From Phoronis australis (taxonomy: Eukaryota > Phoronida > Phoronidae): a DNA stretch of 64,000 nt. The DNA lies in contig NMRA01000075.1 in assembly GCA_002633005.1 (NCBI GenBank), forward strand, positions 361,950 through 425,949, read 5' to 3'. Position 1 is the stretch's first letter. Each line of letters starts with the position of its first letter. The notes beneath the pieces are model-generated. The model was not told where the DNA came from. It ran no database searches and worked only from the letters and a program-made list of their open reading frames with translations. This document shows positions 24,506 to 35,246 of this stretch, in pieces. The translations under genes and the position numbers were made by a program.

Positions 24506-24580
24506 AAACCGAGGACGGATTCGAACCCGGGCCTCAACAGTTGCGAGTCGCCGACTTTACCACTACACCACTCAGCGGCT
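24506..24580 (-). ncRNA. tRNA-derived sequence (SINE head or tRNA pseudogene)
   Basis: On the minus strand, TGGTGTAGTGG matches the pol III A box (TRGYNNANNNG) and GGTTCGAATCC matches the B box exactly, with 32 bp between them. The T-stem does not pair well (CCGGG against CCGTC) and the acceptor stem is imperfect, so a working tRNA is unlikely. The layout fits a tRNA-derived SINE or a tRNA pseudogene. The D-arm and anticodon region recall Leu/Ser-type tRNAs, but no anticodon can be assigned safely. Transcription would run toward lower coordinates. Confidence 0.7.
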
Positions 24581-25002
24581 AACGTCATCGAACGTGAAAA
24601 TAGAATACTTAAAGGAGAATGCCACCCGATTTAATTAGTCTTTTTTGCCGTCTTAATCGGTCTATATCCACATCGCCTCGCATACGGTCGACCTTACCTT
24701 GCCAAGAGGTGTCGCGTTACCCTGCGAGGAAGGTGAGAATCGACGCTAGCGACGTCAGTGGTTCATGTGCAGAGTGAATGCCGCTATGTTGCGGTGCATC
24801 GTTCCCGCTTGTCCGAACTAAGCAGCTGCGAGGAAAGCGGGTATATAGTTTTTTTACTTCCTCGAGAGTCCGAAATGCTTAGGAAGTGGCTCATGGTAGT
24901 GAAGAATGAAATGTACGCTGTAAATAGCAAGTATGAGGCCGTGAAACATCTCCGTGTCTGTGGCCTGCAGACGTCGACAGTACCTGACGAATGCCGGCTT
25001 AC

Positions 25003-25171
25003 CAAATAACTCCATACGTTCCGTTGTCTGAGCTTGTTCACGACGCCTCTCTAATATTTCTTCATCACTGTATTCCTGTTCGAATTGATAGCCTGTAAAA
25101 TTAACGATCCGCCTGCGAAGTCGGGACTGATGAGCTCTAGCTCGTCCTAAGTCGGTATTGCGAGTTGCCAT
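25003..25171 (-). CDS. Possible first exon of an unidentified minus-strand gene
   Basis: Starting with ATG at 25171, the minus strand reads MATRNTDLGRARAHQSRLRR and stays open for 56 codons to ERMELF. A good TTTG|GTAAGC donor follows in phase 1. The peptide is charged and coiled-coil-like (YSDEEILERRREQAQTTERM). Without splicing the frame runs on to 24854. No further exon or family was recognised. A MITE-like repeat lies just upstream, and the single unresolved base (N) is at 25181. This could be a transposon ORF or chance. Confidence 0.35.
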
Positions 25172-25213
25172 GTTGAACGTNCTCTCGGTGGGGCGGTTCG
25201 GGAGAACTGACCG

Positions 25214-25303
25214 TTTGGTCAATGGGCAGCGCACCATAAGGCGCTGGGGGGAGGGCTATAGCCCCACTTTTTTTCAGTGCTACGCTGCATATGGTCTATA
25301 GGC
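25214..25303 (+). mobile_element. GC-rich MITE fragment (copy b)
   Basis: It carries the same order of motifs as 5504-5657: GGGCAGCGCACCATA, GGCGCTGGGGG, GCTATAGCCCCAC and TTTTTTTCAGTGCTACGC. Only one half-unit is present. The left end (AATGGGCAGC) has decayed relative to copy a. Confidence 0.65.
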
Positions 25304-26464
25304 GGTGTCTTTGCATTTCCTTGTCACAGTAGTATTGTGCAATGAATTTTAGTGGCTCTTCAAAACCGAATCGTTTGCTTGCCATTCCCGTGCATACTGC
25401 ACAGGCTGGGCACGTCATGACTCAGTTACGTACCCACGTTAAAAATAAGGTGTAGTCATGCATTAGACCGGCGTAGAATCCGCGGCCAGTGATTGACGAG
25501 AAATGAACTTGAAGTGCAGGCGTTGAAGTGTGTACATTTTTGGGACACACGTTCATTTTCCCCAGCCGCCCGGCAGAATCTGGACAAGTGGCCGTGTTTC
25601 AACAAGGAATTTTGATGAGCTCTATAGGCCAAGGACTTCGGGGACCATACCTTTCAAAAAAATCTTCAGGGAATGACCCTATTAAAATGAACTTTTCCCG
25701 AAACCGTTGGGGATCAAAAAACGATCTTTGGAGCCAGAACACGGGCATAGGTTCGAGCTAAGCCGCACGTCCCAAATGAATCGTAGCGGAGCTGACCAGC
25801 GACTAGCATTAGTTCATCGAATTGCACGTGCATGGATCAGACTTCCCGGGGACCGCCACGACACCGGCCACCGTGGCTTAGGGCTAACGCTACTGAATTT
25901 CTGCTTTTAAATCTGGATTTAAGCAAAATGACAAAGTCCACGCATACACACACGCAAGCGTATCCAAATACAATTAAATGTATTTTCATGTGAAACCATA
26001 CTCAATATTCTTTGAGCATTGACTTGGGTGAGTTCTTAGTTTTCTTGGAATCATACTAGGATATACCCGATCAAGTAGACTACTGCGTTTCAAGTCATAC
26101 ACTATAGGCACCTGACGTTTCAAATTGGAAGCTCGCGCCGTATGACGTCGTATGACGTAGCGATGCGAGCCTCATTTGCATATGTTAGTGACATCTGTTG
26201 GTTCAAAAAAGAGGCTCATGCCCGAGTACATGCCTGGGAAGAAGCATCTTTTGGAAGGGTAAACATGTCACGTTCAAAGCATCTCAGTGCCAGTAATATG
26301 CAGTCTTTGAGGACCAAAGTGGTGTCATTTTATAGCTAAAGAGTTAATCTTTCAAAAATAATGCTTGGCTTCCAGATAACTTGAACATTTACTTTTGAAA
26401 TCACGTTTGAAATCACGTTAAAATGCGCTAAAACAGTTGTCCCTTCCTGGTTATCTCTTCCTGG

Positions 26465-26539
26465 TATTACACATACCTATGAAGAAGCCAGTTATCTTTC
26501 CTTGTGTATCACACACACATTTTCGTAAACGCCCTTCTT
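26465..26539. repeat. Direct repeat, copy 1 (75 bp, identical to 26850-26924)
   Basis: All 75 bases match the segment at 26850-26924, 385 bp away in the same orientation. On the minus strand the repeat contains a TTCATAG|GTATGTG splice-donor-like sequence. Confidence 0.93.
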
Positions 26540-26646
26540 AATATTAAAATATGGGAGAGCCTCAGTGCTGCCATGCAATGAATCTGTAATATCTGTAATA
26601 TACTTAACTCATATATTGTTTAGTAGTATTATCATTAAATGATGAA

Positions 26647-26682
26647 ATGTGTGAATGAGTGTGCGAGTGTGTGAGTGAAAGT
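26647..26682 (+). repeat. GTGTGA/GAGTGT low-complexity tract
   Basis: A short imperfect repeat of GTGTG(A/C)GA, about 80 bp before an AATAAA followed by nine A residues (26746-26767). The tail-like end could be the 3' end of a retroposed sequence on the + strand. Confidence 0.5.
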
Positions 26683-26861
26683 CCTTGCCCCTTTTCCTTG
26701 TTCACCCTTTCACCCTTTAAAAATTATCAATGTATATTATTGAAGAATAAAATTATGAAAAAAAAACTGTGGTGTGTATAAGCATTATGTGGTTCACATT
26801 TGCTTCTTCCCAAAACCTGCTTTCTGAAAACTAAGTTCAATCATTTGAGTATTACACATAC

Positions 26862-26994
26862 CTATGAAGAAGCCAGTTATCTTTCCTTGTGTATCACACA
26901 CACATTTTCGTAAACGCCCTTCTTTTTCCACAAAGACAATTCTTTTGTAATGGGCTGTTACAGAACTTCTTTTGTCTTGCAATGCTCTGAGTGA
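26862..26994 (-). CDS. Possible exon of an unidentified minus-strand gene
   Basis: On the minus strand an open stretch lies between a GTCGACAG acceptor and a CATAG|GTATGTG donor, phase 0 to 1, 133 bp. It reads SLRALQDKRSSVTAHYKRIV and then FVEKEGRLRKCVCDTQG. The composition is protein-like and both splice signals are good. No partner exon or family is recognised. The last 63 bp and the donor are duplicated exactly at 26465-26539, where the rest of the exon is missing. Confidence 0.35.
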
Positions 26995-27854
26995 CTGTCG
27001 ACAGGGGTAGACACAGGCTTGGTACGTAACAGTCAATCAAAGCTGAATGCCTTCAGCAAATGGCTTCAACTCACCACCATAAATCTCTTTGGAGACTTTT
27101 ATTGTTTCGGGGTTCTTTTGTCTCTTTCTGAATAACCATAATTAAGTGCTGTAAAGGTTAGTTTAGATTTCTGTCTGCCCTCATTGACATATTCCAATTA
27201 TTCCATAGAGCAACCAGCACTCTGCCTGAGTGCTTGTCGCCCTATTGTGTAATGTGCCTGAGGTTAATCACATATCACAAAGAAAATGTTTAAATTTGCC
27301 ATATCGATAAAACAAAAGAACTGGTTATAAATTTCTGAGTAACCAAAAACTGTGGAGTGTATACTGCCCAGTCCTTCTACATTTGACACGCCATTACACT
27401 TGCATAGATATCAAACATCCCAGTTTTGATGTAGATGGTGGGTTTGGCCTCGCGTGGAGGTAGGGGACGGTGGAAATGTCTGGTTCATGATGAAAAAGTG
27501 TTTTCACGAGAAAGGAATTGTGTTGATGATAAAAAAATTATTGTGACAAGTCCTGTTTGGCTCTTGTAGGTGGAAGACTAGCTTAAACATTGCGCATCAG
27601 ATTTTCAAAAAACACAGGCCATAAACAGTTACGCCTTTTCTGGTTTAGCATTAGTATTAGTATTAATATCATCTTAAGGGACCTTGTTGTGACCTAGTAG
27701 TTGCTAACACAAAGGAACATGTTCTCCATGTTCATACCCTGAATTTGTATGATCATGACTATGTACACCATAATTGCTTTGGCGAATATTTGATGTGAAT
27801 ATATCAAACCTGACATATTGCAGACAGATTTTTTATCGCTTGAACATTTTCTAG

Positions 27855-28871
27855 GTGTGCTACAAATCACAACATAGATTTACGGGAAGGTATGGTCTCT
27901 ACAAGGGAGGTTGAGCTGCTGGAAAAAGACGTAATTATTCCGCTGTCGTCTAAGCAGAATGTGGAACCTTCCGAAACTGAGAATGATGATTTGGTGGCTG
28001 CGTTTGTTGCAGTTGATATACAAGATAAGAAACCTAAAAGTGCTACTAGTAAATCTCCATCTACCGAAGTTAAGGAGGAGAAAAAAATGTTGAACTCTTC
28101 TGGAGATCAGAAAAGTGAACAAACGAAAACTGATCCTTTGTTGGATGGCATCAAAAATGAGCCAGAGGGCAAAGATGCGATGCAAAGCTGTGGTGTTCAA
28201 GGTCTAGAAAAGTCCACTGAATTGTGTGTGGAAGAGACTCATGCAAAAGGCAGGGAAGATACACCGACGATCCAACCATTAGAACGGACAGAATATGAAG
28301 TTTTAAATGGGGAATGGCTGACAGACAGTTCTCGGGCAGTTCAGCCTGAGAGAGAGTTAGACCGAGTTTTGATAACTTTGAGCGAATACATTACCAGGTT
28401 CACTCAAGATTTCTATGTACAGCACAAACACTGTGTGTTGCCAAATAAAGACAGTTTTTCAAAGAGTTCTCAAGTAAATGAGACATCAGGTTTTTCGAAA
28501 GCTCCCCCTGTTGGACAAAAGGATGAAGAGGAATCCTGTACGGTCTCAAAGAAAGAGAAACTGCCAGATTTTGTCCAGCTTCAGCAAGATGCGAAACTGC
28601 AACAGTTGCGGGTGCGAGAGTTTTTTACTGGTTCGTTTATATATCCTTCAAAGGAAGATGTCAGTGATGACACAAAAGAAGTGAGTGGCAGCTATGTGAA
28701 GGAGGGGCCTGGAAAAGAAGGGGAGGAGCTTGGAAAGGAGGAGGGACATGAACACGAAGTCGAGGAGCATGCAAATGAGAATGAGAAAGTTGCTCACGTG
28801 CTGCCCCCTATTGATTCCCATTCGCAAAATGCAATAAGGAGGAAAATTCTTTTGGAAAGGCTTTACAAAAG
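27855..28871 (+). CDS. Unidentified gene, large internal exon
   Basis: A 1017-bp exon in phase 2 at both ends. The acceptor is TTTTCTAG and the donor AAAAG|GTTTGT. Reading through the donor gives only a FVIFMK tail and a stop. The open frame extends 12 codons upstream of the first ATG (27892) to the acceptor, so that ATG is not necessarily the start. It has an acidic run near 28700-28790 (GEELGKEEGHEHEVEEHA). Confidence 0.78.
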
Positions 28872-31337
28872 GTTTGTAATTTTTATGAAATAAAGTTACA
28901 TCTTTGTTTTAGACGTTTGATAATAGTTTTGTGTGTGTGTTGAGTGAAAGATAGTGTGGTGCTGTGCTCCTTTAACAAACCATGTCAATATCCATCGAAG
29001 CTGGTTTAGGGGAGGGTACCCATGCTCAACGTTTTGGTTGCCGCCAAGCCGCCAAATGTGACCTAGCGAAAATCCCAGGTCGTCAAACAAAATCTGTGGT
29101 CATCAAAACTGATGTCGTAAGTCGTCAGCCAAAAAAACGTGCCGTAGCCCATTCTAAAAAATTGCTTAAATATACTTCTTCCATTTCTCCCCATAGATAT
29201 TAAATCTCTAACTCAATTCCTCCTGCCAATAAAGAATGCAGATAATTGGCATACACTGGAGGAGCGTGTTTTACCGATCTTGCCCGATTTTTCTGAACAA
29301 TTCTGACTTTCGCCTCTAGTCTTTACTTCCTGTTGTAATTTATGCACGTTTTTGATGTGTACTGACTGCTGAGCGTGGCAAATGCACTGATTTCACGAAA
29401 TAAACTGAACAATTGTGAACCAAAGGTATTGAATCTAGGTAAAACGTTATTAATTTAAAGCTTGGAAGAGATCACAAATTTTGAGACTAATTTCAGGGGA
29501 ATTATTGTGTGACTTTGATTCTCGTGGCAACTTGGGATTTTTTTACAGGTCACCTTACGCAATCTGAAGTCGCACTGGTGAGCTTCAGGTCGCAAAATCG
29601 AGCACTGGTACCACTAATTGAACACTGTGTGAAAATATTGGTGTTAACTTCAAGTCTAATACCAACAAGGTTTTGATAGCAATACTTAATGCAAAAACAG
29701 TGTGGAAAAGACGGCTTGCATTCCTCGAAGCATGGTGCAATCCAGATTAGTTCTAGGGCTATGTTTAAGCAAAAAAGCTGTCACTGACTCCTTGCAAAAC
29801 TGTCACCGACTCCTTGCAAAACTGTGACCGTGTAATACCGCATTACTTTATTTTTGTGCCACTTTCTAGCTTGCCTGACCTTCTTCCACGTCTCGGTTTA
29901 ACACTACAAGATGTCAGCACTGACCTACGGCTGCTGGTTTCTACTTTGAGGTAACATATATTCTATTTTTACACTGCAATATATATGTGCGTGGTTAGGC
30001 CCATGCGCCTGTATGTTAAACTGCATATTTGGGGGCTTACTCCTAAGCAGAAACACTTGTGGAGTGAGTAAAACCAAATAATAAATATTTAAATATATAA
30101 ACTTTACTTATTGGTTACAAACTGGTAGATTTTGATTGTATTCAATTTAATACTGCGTATGGAAAATGCCAAGAAGGAACAAAAACGTCAAGGACAACCA
30201 GCTTCAAGGAGTGTACATGTGTTTATACAGCTGCTGCCATCTATGTGTGAAGCTGAGGCACATTTACCTGTAGGGAAACACTTTAGCAAACGGCTGCATA
30301 GATAGCACATAATGCCATGTTTTTCAAATATGCCCCTGGGCGCATTGTCAAAGCCAATACAGTGTTAATGTCTCCCATGTTCACTTGCTTAACTTTGTAT
30401 TTATGCAGCACAACCAACCAAAACATTGTTCTCAAGCCCAGGCAGTGGACACTGATGGCCGCTCTGTTTGTTATACTGTAAGTAATGTTGTGCACTAGAT
30501 TAAGACATCCTGTCAGTGTACAGTAAAATGTCAATGAATTACTTCACAGAAAAGTGATGGTTTTCCTAAACTTATGACGCTGTAATTTAGAAACGTATAA
30601 GATATACTTTTTCAGCCACTTTATCAGACATTATTTTCTCGCAACCAAAGGTATGGAATCAATTTGTTGTCACCACTATGCTAGCTACCCTTCATAATCG
30701 TAATCACCAACTTCAGCAGTTAAGTTTAGTCTCTCGAGTTTCGTTAATCTTTGTTGTCCTTAGTCAGCGTAAGCCACAGGTGCCATCCAGTGCACAACAA
30801 TAGGTTGTCCACGTTTACTACCACGGTCTACAAGAAAATAAATTGCATTTAATGTATTTTCTATTAACCTCTTTACGGATAGCAAATATCAATGCCAGCC
30901 GTGCCTCTTGATATTGGATAGATGGTACCCGTTGACTCATGTCTATGATGAACTGAACTTTTGGATGCTTGGAGTAGTACTAGTTGATTGTATATTTATG
31001 CCAGACAGCATCACTGCGTAGGATGACTGCTATCTCACAATCCTTTGTGTATATGACATCTCCTGCCACCCGAGAAAAGATTGCGAAACGGTACTTAATG
31101 TGTCTAATTATAGGATGTCATAAATTGATATTTTTTGCCTAAATTGATATTTAGTCGTGAAATTTCGTTTTGTGTCTTTGTAGACTTGGGAGAAAGAATG
31201 TGACCATTCAGCAAGCTTTACAATCTCCAGACACTAAAGAGTTCTTGTCTTCGATCTTCAACCCTGTGGGTTATAGTGTGGAGAGCGTGTTCAGAGAAGT
31301 CGACATCATACTCACCTTTCAACACCTGGTGGATTGA
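27855..31337 (+). CDS. Unidentified gene, last three exons (3' end)
   Basis: Three exons (27855-28871, 29870-29950, 31184-31337) join in phase 2 at both junctions without a stop, giving 416 residues plus a split first codon. The first exon is open back through a TTTTCTAG acceptor, so the protein starts further upstream. The N-terminal 300 residues are polar and rich in Lys, Glu and Ser; a hydrophobic helix-like stretch (VLITLSEYITRF) and LQQDAKLQQLRVREFF stand out. The C-terminal 110 residues look folded and helical: RRKILLERLYKSLPDLLP, then GLTLQDVSTDLRLLVSTL, then QQALQSPDTKEFLSSIFNP and FREVDIILTFQHLVD-stop. I do not recognise the family. Chromatin or replication scaffolds (Treslin-like) came to mind but cannot be shown. 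Confidence 0.75.
29778..29829 (+). repeat. 22-bp tandem repeat, about 2.4 units
   Basis: CTGTCACYGACTCCTTGCAAAA twice in tandem, then a partial third, about 40 bp before the 29870 acceptor region of the unidentified gene. Confidence 0.85.
29870..29950 (+). CDS. Unidentified gene, penultimate exon
   Basis: An 81-bp exon in phase 2 at both ends, acceptor TTTCTAG, donor TTGAG|GTAACA. It encodes LPDLLPRLGLTLQDV, then STDLRLLVSTL, an amphipathic helical pattern that continues the preceding KILLERLYK. Confidence 0.8.
31184..31337 (+). CDS. Unidentified gene, terminal exon
   Basis: Acceptor CTTTGTAG, phase 2 in, 51 codons to a TGA at 31335-31337. It encodes LGRKNVTIQQALQSPDTKEF, then a short helical tail. 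An 18-bp minisatellite begins 93 bp after the stop, and an ATTAAA at 31737-31742 is a possible poly(A) signal, so the repeat may be in the 3' UTR. Confidence 0.78.
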
Positions 31338-31430
31338 CTTGAAACTAATTGCCATTTTCAAATATTGCATTGACTCAGTGAAATTGACTTCATCACAATA
31401 TGGTAATAGGGCATTTGGAAGGCAATATTC

Positions 31431-31643
31431 ATGGCTTCGAACAGATGTCATGGCTTCCAGCAGATGTCATGGGTTCCGATAGATGTCATGGCTGTCAGCA
31501 GATGTCATGAGTTCCAGCAGATGTCACAGGCTTCCAACAGATGCCATGACTTCCAGCAGATGTCATGGCTTCCAGTAGATGTCATGGCTTCCAACAGGTG
31601 TCATGCTTCCAACAGATGTCATAGTTTCCAACAGATGTCTTGC
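31431..31643 (+). repeat. 18-bp minisatellite, about 12 units
   Basis: Imperfect units of ATGGCTTCCAACAGATGTC. The unit length is usually 18 bp, a multiple of three, so an apparent 72-codon ORF with repeating SNRCH/FQQMS peptides is an artefact. It lies just downstream of the stop codon of the unidentified gene. Confidence 0.92.
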
Positions 31644-33610
31644 TACTGATATAAAGATTTATGGCAGAGGGATTTTGCAATGTTTATACAAACTTCGATC
31701 ATTGTGCCCTCGAATTACTACTGTTGTGTGAGGAATATTAAAATTATTCTTTCGGAAAATCTGTCCCAATATATCTGTTATCCAAAGAAGTTGCATTTCA
31801 TGTGTGTCAATTCAGCCTTCCAAGATGGAATTTGAAATTGGTCCAAAGTTTCGTGCTCTCACAGTGCAGAATAGTTAAATGTCCAATGTTAGCTATTGTG
31901 CAAGCAATAATACTTTTCAAAAAGTGACACTGTTCTTTTGACACAGAACTAATTGTAAAGGCCCGTCCAGTTCCCTCTTAAAAAAAAACAAAAAATTGCA
32001 AGTCATGCTCCTTGTAGTGGCGTCTGGTTAATACATGTAAATTTGCTGCCAGTTGGCGTTACCACTGATGGTTTCTAGGTTTTTGCTGGTAGCGGATATA
32101 CCGGTAGGATACCATCGCGGTAAGGAAATTCATGAGACTGGTTTTATAAGAGTAAAAGGCTTAAATCGGTTTTCGTTTTATCTATCTATACAGGGTTTTA
32201 ATTTTCTCTTTAATTTTAAACACTGGGAAACTTCAGAAAAGCTGGATTTTTTTACCTCTGACTCTGAGCATTTCCGTGATGAAATCGTTGAGCAACATAT
32301 TTTGTAAGTCACATGTTTTATTTCAAACACTAAATACACGACACCTAATAGTTAGGAGAATAATACATAACTCCAGTATTAAGGATAACTTCAAACCACG
32401 CTCGGTAAGGGAAACTGATACTAAGGATTTTCCGTTGTTTGTGCTGCCACCGTGTGGGCCAAAGGCACGGAGGTTATAACGTACGAAACAGACTTTGAAC
32501 AAAGCGTTGGTACTGTAGCAGAACTGTGTTCAACTTATTAATCGTAGAATTATACGGTACATGGAGTTCTTATGAATAGTCGATTTTGTTTCACGTCGAA
32601 GACCAACTACGGTAAAATCTCGTCAATTTCGGTTCAAATGATGGCAAGAATTGTCCTTTTCATTTTCACAGGCCACTAACGCTGTTGCCAATGTCCACAT
32701 TTTTGTGATGTCGGCCTTTTGTAGTGTATTTCGTTGTCATGAACTTTTTGCGCCCTTTTCTCAAAGTATACTGGCATTGGGCAGACATTTCATTTCACCG
32801 TTACATGCAAACGTCACCTGATGTCTGATTGAACCAGGTGTTCGACAGCAATGTTGTTTGAAATCTAGCCATGTATCGGTTTCATCGGAAAAGAAATTCT
32901 AAGACCACTATTGGAAGATATTAATCCAGTTCTTTTGCTTCCTGCTTAAATTTTCTCAGAATGGTTTGAAAGTTCTTTGAAAATATTTGCGAACTTTTGT
33001 GGTTCTCCATTCTACGTAGCTGTCTCATCAGATACTACATTTATGCTTGAAATAATGACTAAGAAACTATTTTCATATCTGAACTACGGGTAAAATAATA
33101 CCAAAAACACAATTTTGACGAAATTTTGGAAAGTCAGAACCTAACCTTTGGTAACTGCAATGCCTAATGAACGCCAACGCGCGGTCAACTTGTGAAGCGG
33201 CTCTATTTAAAAATAAAACAGACCAGTGTAGGTGATCACACATGTTGTATAATTTAACTGGCAGGAGACAGGTTGGTCCGCTACCATGTTCAGTTGTCAT
33301 TCTGCACGTGCAAGCAGCAGCTTCATAAACCAGGAAACATGGAGTCCCGCTCAAATTGCTGACGAATTTCTGGTTTTATCAAAAAGTGACTCGAACAAAG
33401 CTTGTCACTACGTTATTTTAGTTCTGACCACTTAGTACTGCATAAAATTGCATGATGGCTATCAGAAAGAAACTCCCCTATTGCGTGAAAATACAAAGCG
33501 AGACGGAGAGCATCTACCAACGTGTTTCCATGAGTCACAAGGGGACGCAAAAGGCAGAACAGGGAGTGGTGTTTCGGTCCCAGGGTTTCCTGACCGATCC
33601 CCGGGATTTC
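31644..33610. other. No gene recognised
   Basis: AT-rich sequence with short ORFs only, the longest an 84-codon frame at 32053-32307 without splice context or recognisable motifs. It probably includes the end of the 3' UTR of the preceding gene and then intergenic DNA. Confidence 0.5.
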
Positions 33611-33883
33611 TGTTTTAAAGGCGAAGGCAACCTTTTTCATGTCACTTTTAGCAAAAATAAGGTTCGATGATTATCCCAGACACATTTTTCACTTAATTAT
33701 AGCTTTTCATAATTTGATTAATTTCTCGTCGTCTACTCCGGAAGTGACGTTTTGGGAGGCAAGAGTTTCGCGCCATTTTCTTTTCATTATAGTCTGACTG
33801 TGAGAGCTGTCGAGTCAGTCATTGTTCTACCTCGGTTGTGATAAGTCCGGTCGTCGTTTGCTTTTGTTTACAAGTCAGTCAAC

Positions 33884-34214
33884 ATGCCACGCTGTTGCTA
33901 CGTGCCGGGATGTACTCGTTATCGTCTCACACGCGCTTTGGGTACCTTGCGTCGCTTTCCGAAGGATGACACACATCGCCGTACTTGACTTGCTCCTTCA
34001 TGTGAAGAAGGCAACGCTACCCGTCCAGGCAACGTACAAAGCAGTGAAGGGTTACCGAGTGTGTGGCAAGCATTTTCTGCCGTCAGATTACGACAGAGAT
34101 ATGTATGCTGAATTGAGGAAGGTCCCTGCGAAACAACGCCTGAAGAAGGGTACAATACCGTCGCTGTTGATTCCCGGCAGTTCCCCTTCGACAACCCCGA
34201 GAAGTGCGTTTTAA
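33884..34214 (+). pseudogene. THAP zinc-finger domain protein, frame-disrupted
   Basis: The frame from ATG 33884 reads MPRCCYVPGCTRY, with RRFPKDDTHRRT after it, then TGA where THAP domains have Trp. The +1-shifted frame resumes with YKAVKGYRVCGKHFLPSDYD and LKKGTIPSLLIP. Together these give the C2CH set of THAP: Cys6 and Cys11 (C-x4-C), then Cys-x2-His in VCGKHF, and the closing LKxGxxPS. A stop plus a frameshift in about 100 bp indicates a pseudogene, unless the assembly is wrong here. It lies inside the inverted-repeat element. Confidence 0.85.
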
Positions 34215-34247
34215 TTTGAAGCGAGAAGCCTCGCGATCGAGCTGTGG

Positions 34248-34629
34248 CCACTATATACAGTGACTGGAGGCACTTCATCTACTGTCACCCGTGCCTCCGA
34301 ACGTACCTCATTGCGTGCAATTCCGGGAACTAGCAATGATTCGCCCTGTGCTGTTGTCTCTAGCCCAGAGCCTGTAAGCAGCCCTGCAGCGATGTTGAGT
34401 AGTGGGAGTGAATACAGGCCCAGTTCGACACCCAGTGAAAAGGACAGTTCGTCGTCCAATGAACAGATCGGTGAGCCTAAGTTTGATAAGTTTATTGCGG
34501 ACTTGCATTGGAGGTCGGGTATTTAGAAGGTGCCACGTGTGTGGCGAGGGAGTCACACGGCGGGATGTAAGCAGTTTGGTTGCTCAGATCACCCTACAGT
34601 GGGAGTGTGTCGCGAGACACTCGAGCAAG
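34248..34629 (+). pseudogene. Continuation of the THAP transposon ORF with CxxC motif
   Basis: Frame 34260-34526 is Ser/Thr/Pro-rich (GTSNDSPCAVVSSPEPVSSP), then EPKFDKFIADLHWR. The shifted frame continues as VFRRCHVCGEGVTRRD, then SSLVAQITLQWECVARH. The CxxCG...C...H pattern after a linker recalls a zinc-knuckle segment found after THAP in invertebrate transposon-type proteins; that comparison is from memory. A second frameshift separates the two parts. Confidence 0.55.
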
Positions 34630-35246
34630 TAGGACACTTCTAGCTCTGTACGTGAGACATCCCAGTACGCAGCAACAGCGTGGCATGTTGACTGACTCGT
34701 AAGCAAAAGCAAACGTCGAGCGAAGTTATCATTACCGAGGTAGAACAATGACTGACTGGACTGTTCTCACAGTCGGACTATACGAAAAGAAATTTGCGCG
34801 AAATTCTTGCCTCCCAAAACGTCACTTCCGGAGTAGACGACGAGTAATTAATTAAATTACGAAAAGCAGTGAATAAGTGAAAAATATGTCTGGGATAATC
34901 AACGAACCTTATTTTTGCTAAAATGACATGAAAAAAGGTTGCCTTCGCCTTTAAAGACAGCGTCCAGCGGCTAAAACACCTTTTTGACACCAGAAATGCA
35001 TGTATTGTTTATAAAAATATTGTTTTTGCTTCTTACATACCACGGAAAGTAACTAATTGCGACGCAAATTACACCGCTCATAATTCGTTGCCCCTTCGAG
35101 CGCCTCAGAAAAAAAATCTCAACCAATCAGCGTAAAGTGGTTCATATGACATCATCGTGGCCACGAATTCACTGGGGCCACACTGCGTAACAGCTGAGTG
35201 CCATTTCTTGTACGTTCTGCACTTGTCGATCTCTGAGCGGGTTAAA

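Larger units (their letters stand above)
33611..34960 (+). mobile_element. THAP-coding DNA transposon with about 300-bp inverted repeats
   Basis: The left arm (about 33611-33913) and right arm (about 34658-34960) are reverse complements over about 300 bp with modest divergence. The outer ends read TTTAAAGGCGAAGGCAACC. The arms reach into the start of the internal ORF, so the first codons (MPRCC) occur in both arms facing each other. The 745-bp core encodes a broken THAP-domain protein and no recognisable transposase catalytic domain. THAP domains are the DNA-binding part of P-element-type transposases, so a decayed or internally deleted member of a THAP-coding transposon family is likely. No target-site duplication is obvious. 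Confidence 0.82.

Noticed and set aside
26142-26339. 66-codon ORF downstream of tandem TGACGT and ATTTGCAT words
   Set aside because: The CRE-like and octamer-like words could suggest a promoter, but they are short and common, and the ORF has no recognisable features.
29117-29309. Protein-like frame ending DIKSLTQFLLP ... VLPILPDFSEQF with an acceptor-like CCCCATAG
   Set aside because: Its entry phase (1) does not fit the phase 2 donor at 28871, whereas the exon at 29870 does. It ends in a stop. It could be an alternative last exon, but I cannot support it.
31431-31649. 72-codon ORF with repeating SNRCH/FQQMS peptides
   Set aside because: It is produced by an 18-bp minisatellite downstream of a stop codon.
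32053-32307. 84-codon + ORF (MALPLMVSRF...)
   Set aside because: No motif, splice partner or signal; taken as chance.
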